Made by a program: the position numbers and the translations under genes. DNA of 64,000 nucleotides from contig JAPLSA010000031.1 of NCBI GenBank assembly GCA_026398815.1, forward strand, positions 62,001-126,000. The letters run 5' to 3'. The notes beneath the pieces were generated by a model. That model was not told the origin of the DNA. It worked only from the letters and a program-made list of their open reading frames with translations, and did no database searches. Every line of letters begins with the position of its first letter. Positions within the stretch are counted from its first letter, which is position 1. The stretch comes from Gammaproteobacteria bacterium (GTDB lineage Bacteria; Pseudomonadota; Gammaproteobacteria; Nevskiales; Nevskiaceae). Positions 1 to 7,674 of this stretch are shown here, piece by piece.

Positions 1-762
1 GCTCAGCAGATCGGCGTTGGAAAAGGTCACGCAGCCTTCGCTGGAGCGCGGTGCGCGGACATAGGTTTCGGGCGGCACGCCGTGCAGCCAGATGCCGGAG
101 CCGGTGCGGCCGAGCGCGCGGTCCCAGGAATTCGGATAGTTCAGCGGCAGCGCACCGGCGCCGTACAGCGGCGGCAGCTGTTCGTCCGGCAGCCAGCCGT
201 TGATCCGGTAGATGCCGATCGGCGTCCGCAGATCGCCCTCGCTCTGCTTGCCGAAGCCGCTGCGGCCGATGCCGGCGTAGAGATTGCGGACCACCCGCAG
301 CTTGCCGTCGTCCTGTTCCAGCAGGTAGGCGCGGCCCTTGCCGAGGTCGACCACCAGCGCGTGGCGGATGTCGGCGGACAGCTTCAGCAGCGTCGCCGGC
401 ACCAGGCCGGCAGCGGGCAGCGCCCGCAGCGTGTTGCCGCGCTGGCGATACTCGGCCAGCAGATCGCGCAGCTTGGGATCTTCGTCATCGGCCAGCGGCG
501 AGCCGATGCGGGCGCCGGAACGCATCGCCAGCACATGGCCGAACAGCAGCTGGGCGAGTCGGAAATTCGGTTCGTCGCGGACCAGCGCTTCCAGGCGGCG
601 GCTGGCGTCGGCGTAAGCGCCGTCCTGCATCGCCGCGACCGCGACCGCCAGCCGGTCTTCCGGATGCACGGCCAGGCTGCCGGCCGCCGATGCCGCGCTG
701 GCCACCATCAACAGGCCGCCAGCGGCCAGCGCGCGCAGACGGGCCGCAACCTGCACGGGCAA
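1..762 (-). CDS. L,D-transpeptidase (YkuD family), 3' end outside window
   Basis: Periplasmic transpeptidase that would form 3-3 peptidoglycan cross-links or attach proteins to the wall; cut by the left edge after 254 codons. The C-terminal part shows the YkuD signature: an invariant His in WLHGVPPE and the catalytic Cys in RSSEGCVTF, with an upstream TPIGIY stretch. The N-terminus has a signal-like segment (LAAGGLLMVASAASAA) followed by a short helical-repeat-like region. No ATG fits before the signal peptide; TTG at 762 (or GTG at 756) is the likely start. It lies 35 bp after the TPR/NTF2 gene on the same strand, so the two are probably co-transcribed. Family assignment is firm; exact substrate is unknown. 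Confidence 0.85.
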   Translation of the reverse strand, partial: MPVQVAARLRALAAGGLLMVASAASAAGSLAVHPEDRLAVAVAAMQDGAYADASRRLEALVRDEPNFRLAQLLFGHVLAMRSGARIGSPLADDEDPKLRDLLAEYRQRGNTLRALPAAGLVPATLLKLSADIRHALVVDLGKGRAYLLEQDDGKLRVVRNLYAGIGRSGFGKQSEGDLRTPIGIYRINGWLPDEQLPPLYGAGALPLNYPNSWDRALGRTGSGIWLHGVPPETYVRAPRSSEGCVTFSNADLLS

Positions 763-797
763 TCGCGACCGGAGTGGAAAAATGCCGGAACCGCGTG

Positions 798-1787
798 TCA
801 GCGCAGCGTTTCCCGGCTGATCTTCCAGCTGCCGTCGACCTGCACCAGTTCGACGATCTTGGTGACCTTGTCGGCGATCGTGTCGGAGCTGTAGTCCTGC
901 GTGAAGGTGACGCTGGCGTGCTGGCCGTCGATGCGGGTGACTTCGGCGTCCTGCACCACGACGTTGATGGTCTTGGCCTTGCCGATGCGGATGCGGCGCT
1001 GGTCACGCCATTCGGCGAGCGCCAGCCCGCCCTCCGGCTTGAAGTCCGGTGCGTAGGCGGCGAGATAGGCATCGACATCGCGGCTCGACCAGGCGGCGGC
1101 CCAGACGTCGAGCGCCTTCAGCACGGCCTCGTTGCCGGGCGCGCCGGCAGCTACTGGCGGCGCCGCTGCGGCGGCAGCCGGGGCCGGTGCCGCAGCAGCG
1201 GCCGGCGCTGCCGCCGGAGCCGGCGTGGCCGCAGCGGCTGCCGCTGCCGCCACCCGTGCCGAGGCGGAAGCGCCGCCGGCGGTCAGGTTGTTGAGCAGCG
1301 ACAGCTTGTAGCGGGTCGTCGCATTGGTGGAATCCAGCGCCAGCGCCCGGTTGTAGGCAGCGCCGGCCAGCGCGGCGTAGATGTCGCCGAGGTTCTCGTG
1401 CGCCGTCGCGTACGAAGGATTGGTGTTCAGCGCCGCTTCCAGCGCGTCGCGGGCCTTGTTGTAGTCACCGGCCTGCGCGTACAGCACCGCCAGGTTGTTG
1501 TACGGCTCGGGCAGCTGCGGGTAGTCGCGGGTCAGGTCGGTGAAGGCCTTGATGGCGTCGGCCGTCTTGCTCTGCTTGACCAGGATCAGGGCGCGCGTGA
1601 AGCGGCCTTCGGCGTCCTGCGGATTGCTGGAAAGGAAGCGGTCGACGCGCTTCAGCGCGCCATCGAGATCGCCCTGCTTGAGCAGCGTCTGGGCTTCGTC
1701 GACCGGCGACGCCGCCTGCGCCGTGAAGGCGGCCGCGAATGCCGACAACATCATGCATGCTGCGCTGTGACGAAAAGTCCGGTTCAC
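798..1787 (-). CDS. Exported TPR protein with C-terminal Cds6/NTF2-like domain
   Basis: 329 aa. A signal peptide (cleavage near TAQAASP) leads into TPR-type repeats (about residues 30-180: DEAQTLLKQGDLDGALK, PEPYNNLAVLYAQAGDYNKA, ATAHENLGDIYAALA). An Ala/Pro-rich linker and a C-terminal NTF2-like domain of about 100 residues follow (VWAAAWSSRDVDAYLAAY, ending WKISRETLR). The C-terminal fold resembles the domain found fused to Cds6-type L,D-transpeptidases. Here the enzyme is the next gene downstream, suggesting a scaffold or partner for it. Start GTG at 1787 is chosen because AAGGAG sits just upstream and the signal peptide follows; a longer reading frame upstream lacks such support. Confidence 0.8.
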   Translation of the reverse strand: MNRTFRHSAACMMLSAFAAAFTAQAASPVDEAQTLLKQGDLDGALKRVDRFLSSNPQDAEGRFTRALILVKQSKTADAIKAFTDLTRDYPQLPEPYNNLAVLYAQAGDYNKARDALEAALNTNPSYATAHENLGDIYAALAGAAYNRALALDSTNATTRYKLSLLNNLTAGGASASARVAAAAAAAATPAPAAAPAAAAAPAPAAAAAAPPVAAGAPGNEAVLKALDVWAAAWSSRDVDAYLAAYAPDFKPEGGLALAEWRDQRRIRIGKAKTINVVVQDAEVTRIDGQHASVTFTQDYSSDTIADKVTKIVELVQVDGSWKISRETLR

Positions 1788-1971
1788 GCGGGCTCCTTGG
1801 ATACGCCTGGTAGGGAAGATGGGAAAATGATGACAGCCCGGCCGGCTGTGACGACAAGCTGCATGCCACCGGCTGAGCGAACCCGCTCCGGACGTGCGAA
1901 TGCGCGCGAAATATACCAGCTGGCGCCGTCCGCTCACCGCCTGCGCGGGCGTTGGAATCACTCATAACGAT

Positions 1972-2967
1972 ATGCAGCTGCTCATCGTCAAGACCACCTC
2001 GCTCGGCGATCTGATCCACACGCTGCCGGCGCTGACCGATGCCGCCAGGGCGATTCCCGGCCTGCGGGCGGACTGGCTGGCGGAGTCTCCCTTTGCCGAG
2101 ATCCCGGGCTGGCATCCGGCCGTCCGGCGGGTGATCGCGTCCGACCTGCGGCGCTGGCGCAAGGCGCCGCTGGCCGCCGTCCGCAGCGGCGACTGGGCGC
2201 GTTTCCGCGGGCAGCTCCGGCAGACCCGCTACGACCTCGTGCTCGATGCCCAGGGTCTGGTCAAGAGCGCCTTCCTGGCCAGTCGTGCCGACGGCCCGGT
2301 GGCCGGGCCGGACTGGCGTTCCGCCCGCGAGCCGCTGGCCGCGCTGTTCTACGACCGCCGCCACGCAGTGCCGGCGCACGGCCGCGAGCATGCGATCACC
2401 CGCACGCGTCGGCTGTTCGCCGCCGCGCTCGCTTATCCGCTGCCGGCCGATCTCGACCAGCCGCCGGATGCCGGCCTCGAACGCAGCCGCTTCGCGGCCC
2501 CGGACCTTGCTGCGCCGTACGCGCTGTTCCTGCACGGCACCACCTGGCCGACCAAGCGCTGGCCGCTCGCCCACTGGCAGCAGTTGGCGCGCTGGTTCGA
2601 CGCGCGCGGCATCGCCGTCGTGCTGCCCTGGGGCAGCGAGGCCGAACGCGCCGATGCCGAAGCGATCGCCGCCGCCAGACCGAACGCACGCGTGCTGCCG
2701 AAGCTCGGCCTGACTGCCGTTGCCGGCTGGATCGCCCACGCCCGCGTGGTGGTCGGCGTCGACACCGGGCTGATGCACCTGGCGGCCGCACTCGGTACGC
2801 CGGGGCTGTCGCTGTACGGCCCGACCCTGCCGCAGATCACCGGCGCTTTTGGCCGCCGGCAGCACTGGCTGTGCAATGCCGACCAGCCGCCGACCATCGA
2901 CCGCGCGCGGCCGCTGACGGTGAGCGTCGAGCGTGTCATCGAACAGCTGCCATCACTGCTGTCCTGA
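1972..2967 (+). CDS. waaC: Lipopolysaccharide heptosyltransferase I
   Basis: 331 aa, GT9 family, cytoplasmic face of the inner membrane; transfers the first L-glycero-D-manno-heptose onto Kdo2-lipid A. The N-terminus MQLLIVKTTSLGDLIHTLPA is the classic WaaC opening. GTTWPTKRWP and the C-terminal GVDTGLMHLAAALGTPGLSLYG match the ADP-heptose-binding half. Length is usual for the family. The ATG at 1972 is preferred over an upstream in-frame ATG because the conserved MxxLIVKTSSLGD start follows directly. It heads an LPS group with the next glycosyltransferase (20 bp downstream), an LpxL-type acyltransferase and waaA. Confidence 0.93.
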   Translation: MQLLIVKTTSLGDLIHTLPALTDAARAIPGLRADWLAESPFAEIPGWHPAVRRVIASDLRRWRKAPLAAVRSGDWARFRGQLRQTRYDLVLDAQGLVKSAFLASRADGPVAGPDWRSAREPLAALFYDRRHAVPAHGREHAITRTRRLFAAALAYPLPADLDQPPDAGLERSRFAAPDLAAPYALFLHGTTWPTKRWPLAHWQQLARWFDARGIAVVLPWGSEAERADAEAIAAARPNARVLPKLGLTAVAGWIAHARVVVGVDTGLMHLAAALGTPGLSLYGPTLPQITGAFGRRQHWLCNADQPPTIDRARPLTVSVERVIEQLPSLLS

Positions 2968-2986
2968 ATCGAACGAGATCCGCCTC

Positions 2987-3760
2987 ATGCGCCTGCCGCT
3001 GTCCGTCACCGTTCTCACGCTCAACGAGGAGCGCAACCTCGGCCGCTGCCTGCAGGCGGTGGCCGACATCGCCAGCGAGATCGTGGTCGTTGATTCCGGC
3101 TCCACCGACCGCACCGCCGAGATCGCCGCCGGCTTCGGTGCCCAGTTCGTGTTCAACCCCTGGAGCGGCTTCAATGCCCAGCGCCGCTACGGCGAGCAGT
3201 ACTGCACCCAGCCCTGGGTGCTGGCGCTGGATGCCGACGAGGAAGTCAGCCCCGAGCTGCGCGCCGCGCTGATCGCCGTGCTCGGCCACGGCGAATCGCC
3301 GCACGCCGGCATCGCCTTCTCGCGCCGCACCTTCTATCTCGGCGCCTGGATCTGGCACGTCTGGTACCCGGAATGGCGGCTGCGGCTGTACCGCCGCGAG
3401 CGCGGCCGCTGGGTCGGCGAGGAGCCGCACGGTTACTGCGAGGTCGACGGCAGCACCTTGCGGGTCAAAGGCGACCTGCTGCACTACAGCTTCCGCAATC
3501 TGACCGAGCACCTGAGCAAGACGCTCGGCTACGCCCGCACCAGCGCCGGCATCGCCCATGCGCGCGGCAAGCGCTTCAACGGCTGGCGGATGGTTGGCGG
3601 CGCGCTGTTCCGGGTGTTCCGCGACGTGCTGCTGAAATCCGGCTGGCGCGACGGCTGGCGCGGCGTGCTGATCGCGATGGTCGGCGGCTATTCCTCGTTC
3701 GCCAAGCAGGCCTTCCTGTACGAGGCCGAGCTGGCAGCGAAGGACGACGCCAAGCCGTAG
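2987..3760 (+). CDS. Family 2 glycosyltransferase, WaaE/KdtX-like
   Basis: 257 aa, probably adding a sugar to the LPS inner core. The GT-A fold start is visible (LSVTVLTLNEERNLGRCL), with IVVVDSGSTDRT for nucleotide binding, the DxD-like LALDADEEV, and a C-terminal amphipathic region (DGWRGVLIAMVGGYSSFAKQ). This order is typical of WaaE-type core glucosyl/heptosyl transferases. It follows waaC by 19 bp on the same strand, so co-transcription is likely. The stop codon TAG is the first base triplet of an inverted-repeat element (3758-3883). The sugar transferred cannot be told from sequence. Confidence 0.85.
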   Translation: MRLPLSVTVLTLNEERNLGRCLQAVADIASEIVVVDSGSTDRTAEIAAGFGAQFVFNPWSGFNAQRRYGEQYCTQPWVLALDADEEVSPELRAALIAVLGHGESPHAGIAFSRRTFYLGAWIWHVWYPEWRLRLYRRERGRWVGEEPHGYCEVDGSTLRVKGDLLHYSFRNLTEHLSKTLGYARTSAGIAHARGKRFNGWRMVGGALFRVFRDVLLKSGWRDGWRGVLIAMVGGYSSFAKQAFLYEAELAAKDDAKP

Positions 3761-3883
3761 GGAATCTCCGCGCAGGTTTATTTCGTCATTCCTGCGAAAG
3801 CCCCGCACAATTTCCGGGCCAGTGCTTTCAAGCCCCTGGACCCCGGCTTTCGCCGGGGTGACGGCCTATGCAGAGATTCCCTA
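3758..3883. repeat. REP/MITE-like intergenic element, copy 1
   Basis: About 126 bp bounded by inverted ends: TAGGGAATCTC at 3758 and its complement ending at 3883. Internally it has CGTCATTCCTGCGAAAGC and a CCCCGGC-TTTC-GCCGGGG hairpin. A second copy in the opposite orientation lies at 9475-9590. The element exactly fills the gap between two convergent genes and supplies the TAG stop codon of both. It may act as a bidirectional terminator. No open reading frame inside. Confidence 0.75.
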
Positions 3884-4816
3884 GGCGCGGCGATAGACAT
3901 CCTCGGCGCCGGGCGGCCGGTGCTTGAAGCGGCGATGGGTCCAGAAGTACTGCTCCGGGCACTTCAGCACCGCGTCCTCGATCAGCGCATTGACGCGCCG
4001 CGCATCGGCCGCGTCATCGCCGCTCGGGAAGTGGTCCAGCGCCGGCTGCACGGTGACGATGTAGCGGCCATCGCGGCGCTCGCCGAAGAACGGCACCACC
4101 TTGGCGCGGCCCAGCGTGGCCAGCTTGGCGGTGGCGGTCAGCGTCAGGGTCGGCACGCCGAAGAACGGCACGAAGATGGCGCCCGGCACTTCCAGGGTCT
4201 GGTCCGGCCCGTACCAGACCGCGTCGCCGCTGCGCAGCGCCCGCAGCAGGCCCTTCAGATCATCCTTCGGCAGCGCCGGCAGGCCGGAGCGTTCGGCGCG
4301 CCAGCGGTGCATCCACCAGTCGACGAAGGCGTTGTCGGCCGGCCGGTACATGGCATGGAACGGCCGCTGCGCCAGGCAGAGACCACGCGCGGCCATTTCC
4401 AGCTGGGTGAAATGGCCGGTCAGCAGCAGCACGCCGGAACCATCGGCCTGGGCGGCATCGAGGTGTTCGATGCCGCGCACCTCGATGTGCGGACGCAGCT
4501 TGGCGTCCGGCGCCAGCCAGGCCAGCAATGCTTCGAACAGGCCCATGCCGAGCGCCCGGAAATGCGCTTCGACCAGCCGCACGATGGTCGGCTCGTCGAG
4601 CGTCGGAAAGCACAGCCGCAGATTGATGCGGACGATCCGCCGCCGGCTCGGCAGCAGCCGCCAGACCAGCCAGCCCAGCCCGGAACCGAGCGCCAGCAGC
4701 GCGCCGACCGGCAGCCAGCACAGCGCCCGGCCGGCGCCGAGCAGCAGCCAGGCCAGCCACCAGCGCGGATGCAGCAGCGCGCGTGGCAACGCGGAATGTT
4801 GTCGGGAGCCGGTCAT
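3881..4816 (-). CDS. Lipid A biosynthesis lauroyl/myristoyl acyltransferase (LpxL/HtrB family)
   Basis: 311 aa inner-membrane acyltransferase that adds a secondary acyl chain to Kdo2-lipid A. An N-terminal membrane anchor (about residues 18-50) precedes the catalytic HxxxxE motif in LLTGHFTQLE. Further family marks are MYRPADNAFVDWW, the Arg/Asp region VWYGPDQTLEVPGAIFVPFFG, and the terminal QYFWTHRRFKHRPPG. Length matches LpxL/LpxM. It runs divergently from waaA (51 bp between starts). LpxL and LpxM cannot be separated from this sequence alone, so no symbol is given. Confidence 0.9.
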   Translation of the reverse strand: MTGSRQHSALPRALLHPRWWLAWLLLGAGRALCWLPVGALLALGSGLGWLVWRLLPSRRRIVRINLRLCFPTLDEPTIVRLVEAHFRALGMGLFEALLAWLAPDAKLRPHIEVRGIEHLDAAQADGSGVLLLTGHFTQLEMAARGLCLAQRPFHAMYRPADNAFVDWWMHRWRAERSGLPALPKDDLKGLLRALRSGDAVWYGPDQTLEVPGAIFVPFFGVPTLTLTATAKLATLGRAKVVPFFGERRDGRYIVTVQPALDHFPSGDDAADARRVNALIEDAVLKCPEQYFWTHRRFKHRPPGAEDVYRRA

Positions 4817-4867
4817 CGCCGAAGTTTATCGTTGCGTGGTCCTTCAAGCCCCCGCATCCTTCGCCGC

Positions 4868-6163
4868 GTGCGCCTGCTCTATACCGTCCTGCTCTACCTC
4901 GCGGCACCGTTCGCGCTGCTGCGCCTGCTGTGGAAGAGCCGCCAGCTGGCCGGCTACCGCGGCCGGATCGGCGAGCGCTTCGGTTTCGTGCCGCCGGTGG
5001 CCGGCAACGGCGTGGCGGTCTGGGTGCATGCGGTGTCGGTCGGCGAGGCGCTGGCCGCGCAGCCGCTGATCGAAGCCCTGATCACCCGCTTCGGCGAACG
5101 CCGCGTCTGGGTCACCAGCACCACGCCGACCGGCTCGGCCCGCGTGGTCGCCGCGTTCGGCGACCGGGTGCTGCACAGCTATGCGCCCTACGACCTGCCC
5201 GATGTCGTCGCCCGCTTCCTCGGCCGCGTGCGGCCGGCGCGGCTGGTGGTGATGGAAACCGAGCTGTGGCCGAACCTGTTCCGCGCCTGCGCCGCGCGCG
5301 GCATTCCGCTGACCATCGCCAACGCCCGGCTGTCGCCGCGCAGCTTCCGTGGCTACGGCCGGGTGCGCGGCTTCACCCGCCGCACGCTGGCCGACGTGAC
5401 GATGGTCGCCGCCCAGTCGAAGGCCGATGCCGCCCGCTTCCGCACGCTCGGCGGCCGGCGCGAGCGGATCGGCGTGATCGGCAACCTGAAGTTCGACCTG
5501 GCGCTGCCCGACGCCGCGATCGACGACGGCCGCCGGCTGCGCGCCCGCTTCGGCGCGCGGCCGGTGTGGATCGCCGCCTCGACCCACGACGGCGAGGAAG
5601 CGGCCGCGCTCGCCGCCCATGCCGCGCTGCTGGAACTGCAGCCGGATGCGCTGCTGCTGCTGGTGCCGCGCCATCCGCAGCGCTTCGACGCGGTGTGGTC
5701 GCTGATCGCCGAAGCCGGCCTGACCGGCGAGCGCCGCTCGCGTCTGGCTGCGCTCGACAAGTCCGGCCACGCCCCGGATCTCTGGGACGCCCAGGTATTC
5801 CTCGGCGACAGCATGGGCGAGATGTTCCTGTACCTGGCGATGGCCGATGTCGCCTTCGTCGGCGGCAGCCTGGTGCCGGTCGGCGGCCACAACGTGCTGG
5901 AACCGGCCGCGCTCGGCCTGCCGGTGCTGTTCGGCCCGCAGATGCACAACTTCGTCGCCGCCCGCGAACTGCTGCTGGAGCGGGAGGCCGCCGTCGAGGT
6001 CGCCGACGCCGCGCAGCTCGCCGAGGAACTGGCCGTGCTGCTCGCCCAGCCCGAACGCCGTCTGGCGATGGGCGATGCCGGTGCCGCCGCCGTTGCCGGC
6101 AATCGCGGCGCCTTGAAGCGCCTGCTGACGATCATCGAAGCCCAGATTCCCGCTCACCCATGA
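4868..6163 (+). CDS. waaA: 3-deoxy-D-manno-octulosonic acid (Kdo) transferase
   Basis: 431 aa, GT30; transfers Kdo from CMP-Kdo to the lipid A precursor at the inner membrane. An N-terminal anchor (VRLLYTVLLYLAAPFALLRL) is followed by AVWVHAVSVGEALAAQPL with the catalytic Glu. Next come VWVTSTTPTGS, METELWPNL, GNLKFD, AASTHDGEE and the C-terminal FVGGSLVPVGGHNVLEPAALG, all diagnostic. The start is GTG at 4868; no ATG is available between the divergent acyltransferase and the conserved N-terminus. Its TGA overlaps the ATG of the next gene by 4 bp. Confidence 0.94.
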   Translation: MRLLYTVLLYLAAPFALLRLLWKSRQLAGYRGRIGERFGFVPPVAGNGVAVWVHAVSVGEALAAQPLIEALITRFGERRVWVTSTTPTGSARVVAAFGDRVLHSYAPYDLPDVVARFLGRVRPARLVVMETELWPNLFRACAARGIPLTIANARLSPRSFRGYGRVRGFTRRTLADVTMVAAQSKADAARFRTLGGRRERIGVIGNLKFDLALPDAAIDDGRRLRARFGARPVWIAASTHDGEEAAALAAHAALLELQPDALLLLVPRHPQRFDAVWSLIAEAGLTGERRSRLAALDKSGHAPDLWDAQVFLGDSMGEMFLYLAMADVAFVGGSLVPVGGHNVLEPAALGLPVLFGPQMHNFVAARELLLEREAAVEVADAAQLAEELAVLLAQPERRLAMGDAGAAAVAGNRGALKRLLTIIEAQIPAHP

Positions 6164-7212
6164 AGCCCGACGATCTGGTGGTGGTACGGCCGGAAGGGCT
6201 GTACTGCCCGCACGGCGATTTCCACATCGACCCCTGGCGCGGCGTGCCGCGCGCGGTCATCACCCATGCCCACGCCGACCACGCCCGTGGCGGCAGCCAG
6301 CACTACTGGGCGGCAGCGCGCGGCCACGCACTGCTGCGCGAGCGGCTCGGCAAGCAGGCGCAGATCACGCCGCTGGCCTACGGCGAAACGGTGCGCTTCG
6401 GCGCGGTGACCGTGTCGCTGCACTCGGCCGGCCACATCCTCGGTTCCGCGCAGGTGCGCATCGCCCACGATGACGGCCGGGTCTGGGGCGTGTCCGGCGA
6501 CTTCAAGCGCGATCGCGATCCCAGCTGCGATGCCTTCGAACCCTTCGCCTGCGACACCTGGATCACCGAAGCCACGTTCGCGCTGCCGATCTACCGCTGG
6601 ACCGACACCCGCGAAGTCGCCGCCGAGATCTTCGACTGGTGGCAGGCCGCCAAGCGCGATGGCCAGAGCGCGGTGCTGTTCTGCTACTCGCTCGGCAAGG
6701 CGCAGCGGGTGCTCGCGGAACTGACCGCGTTCACCGACGAAACCGTCTACGTGCACGGCGCGATGCCGGGCCTGATCAAGGCCTACCGCGCCGCCGGCAT
6801 CCGCATGCTGCCGACCGAAGCGGTCAGCAATATCCCGAAGGGCACCTCGTTTGCCGGCAAGCTGGTGCTGGCCCCGCCCGGCGCCAGCGGCACGCCGTGG
6901 ATGAAGCGCATGCACCCGTATTCCACCGGCTTCGCCAGCGGCTGGATGCGGGTGCGCGGCGGCAAGCGCCGGCTCGCCTACGACCGCGGCTTCGTGCTGT
7001 CCGACCACGCCGACTGGGACTCGCTGCTGGCCACCATCGACGACACCGGCGCCCGGCGCGTGCTGGTCACCCACGGCCACGGCGACGCGCTGATCGCCCA
7101 CCTCACCGCGCGCGGCATCGAGGCCTCAATGCTGGCGACCCAGTTCGAGGGCGAAGGCGGTGCCGCTGCCGACGGCGAGGCCGAGGCGGTCGACAGCGCG
7201 GCCGCTGATTGA
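6160..7212 (+). CDS. Ligase-associated DNA exonuclease (MBL/beta-CASP-like)
   Basis: 350 aa metallo-beta-lactamase-fold nuclease of the family annotated as mRNA 3'-end processing factor/ligase-associated exonuclease. Metal ligands are visible in ITHAHADHARGG, HSAGHILGSAQV, GVSGDFKRD, SDHADWD and VTHGHGDA. Related proteins from Pseudomonas form a repair cluster with an ATP-dependent ligase and an Lhr-core-type helicase. Here the ligase is two genes downstream and the helicase at 28483. The start overlaps the waaA stop (ATGA). The C-terminal tail is Ala/Glu-rich. Confidence 0.9.
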   Translation: MKPDDLVVVRPEGLYCPHGDFHIDPWRGVPRAVITHAHADHARGGSQHYWAAARGHALLRERLGKQAQITPLAYGETVRFGAVTVSLHSAGHILGSAQVRIAHDDGRVWGVSGDFKRDRDPSCDAFEPFACDTWITEATFALPIYRWTDTREVAAEIFDWWQAAKRDGQSAVLFCYSLGKAQRVLAELTAFTDETVYVHGAMPGLIKAYRAAGIRMLPTEAVSNIPKGTSFAGKLVLAPPGASGTPWMKRMHPYSTGFASGWMRVRGGKRRLAYDRGFVLSDHADWDSLLATIDDTGARRVLVTHGHGDALIAHLTARGIEASMLATQFEGEGGAAADGEAEAVDSAAAD

Positions 7213-7260
7213 CGCCGACCTGCGCATTTCCTGATCACCGCACGCTTGCATCGAGAACCC

Positions 7261-7656
7261 ATGCCCACCGGCTCCTGCCTCTGCGGAACCATCCGCTACC
7301 AGTTCGACCAGCCCGTTTCGCGCATCGGCCTCTGTCATTGCCAGATGTGCCGCAAGGCTTCCGGCACCGCGTTCGCGGCCAATGCGCCGGTGCCGCGCAG
7401 CGAGTTCCGGCTGCTGGCCGGCGCTGAAGCGCTGAAAGCCTATGCCTCGAGCCCCGGCAAGCAGCGCTGGTTCTGCAGCAACTGCGGCTCGCCGGTCTAC
7501 AGCGAGTCGGCGCGCTACCCGGATCTGGTGCGCATCCGCCTCGGCTCGCTCGATGCCCCGGCCGGCCGCAGGCCGGACTACCACTACCTGCTGAGTGCCA
7601 AGGCCGACTGGGACTTAAGCGGCGATGACGGCCTGCCGCGCTTCGGCGACGACTGA
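7261..7656 (+). CDS. GFA/CENP-V-like zinc protein
   Basis: 131 aa. The paired zinc-binding cysteines of the glutathione-dependent formaldehyde-activating enzyme family are present: GSCLCGTI near the start, LCHCQMCRKASG at about residue 30, and WFCSNCGSPVY at about residue 80. The family includes GSH-hydroxymethyl-lyase-like proteins, but most members have no proven function. It sits between the exonuclease and the ligase, where it is not a standard member of the repair cluster. ATG at 7261 is preferred to an upstream TTG. Confidence 0.82.
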   Translation: MPTGSCLCGTIRYQFDQPVSRIGLCHCQMCRKASGTAFAANAPVPRSEFRLLAGAEALKAYASSPGKQRWFCSNCGSPVYSESARYPDLVRIRLGSLDAPAGRRPDYHYLLSAKADWDLSGDDGLPRFGDD

Positions 7657-7674
7657 CGCTGCGCAGGCGCGACG

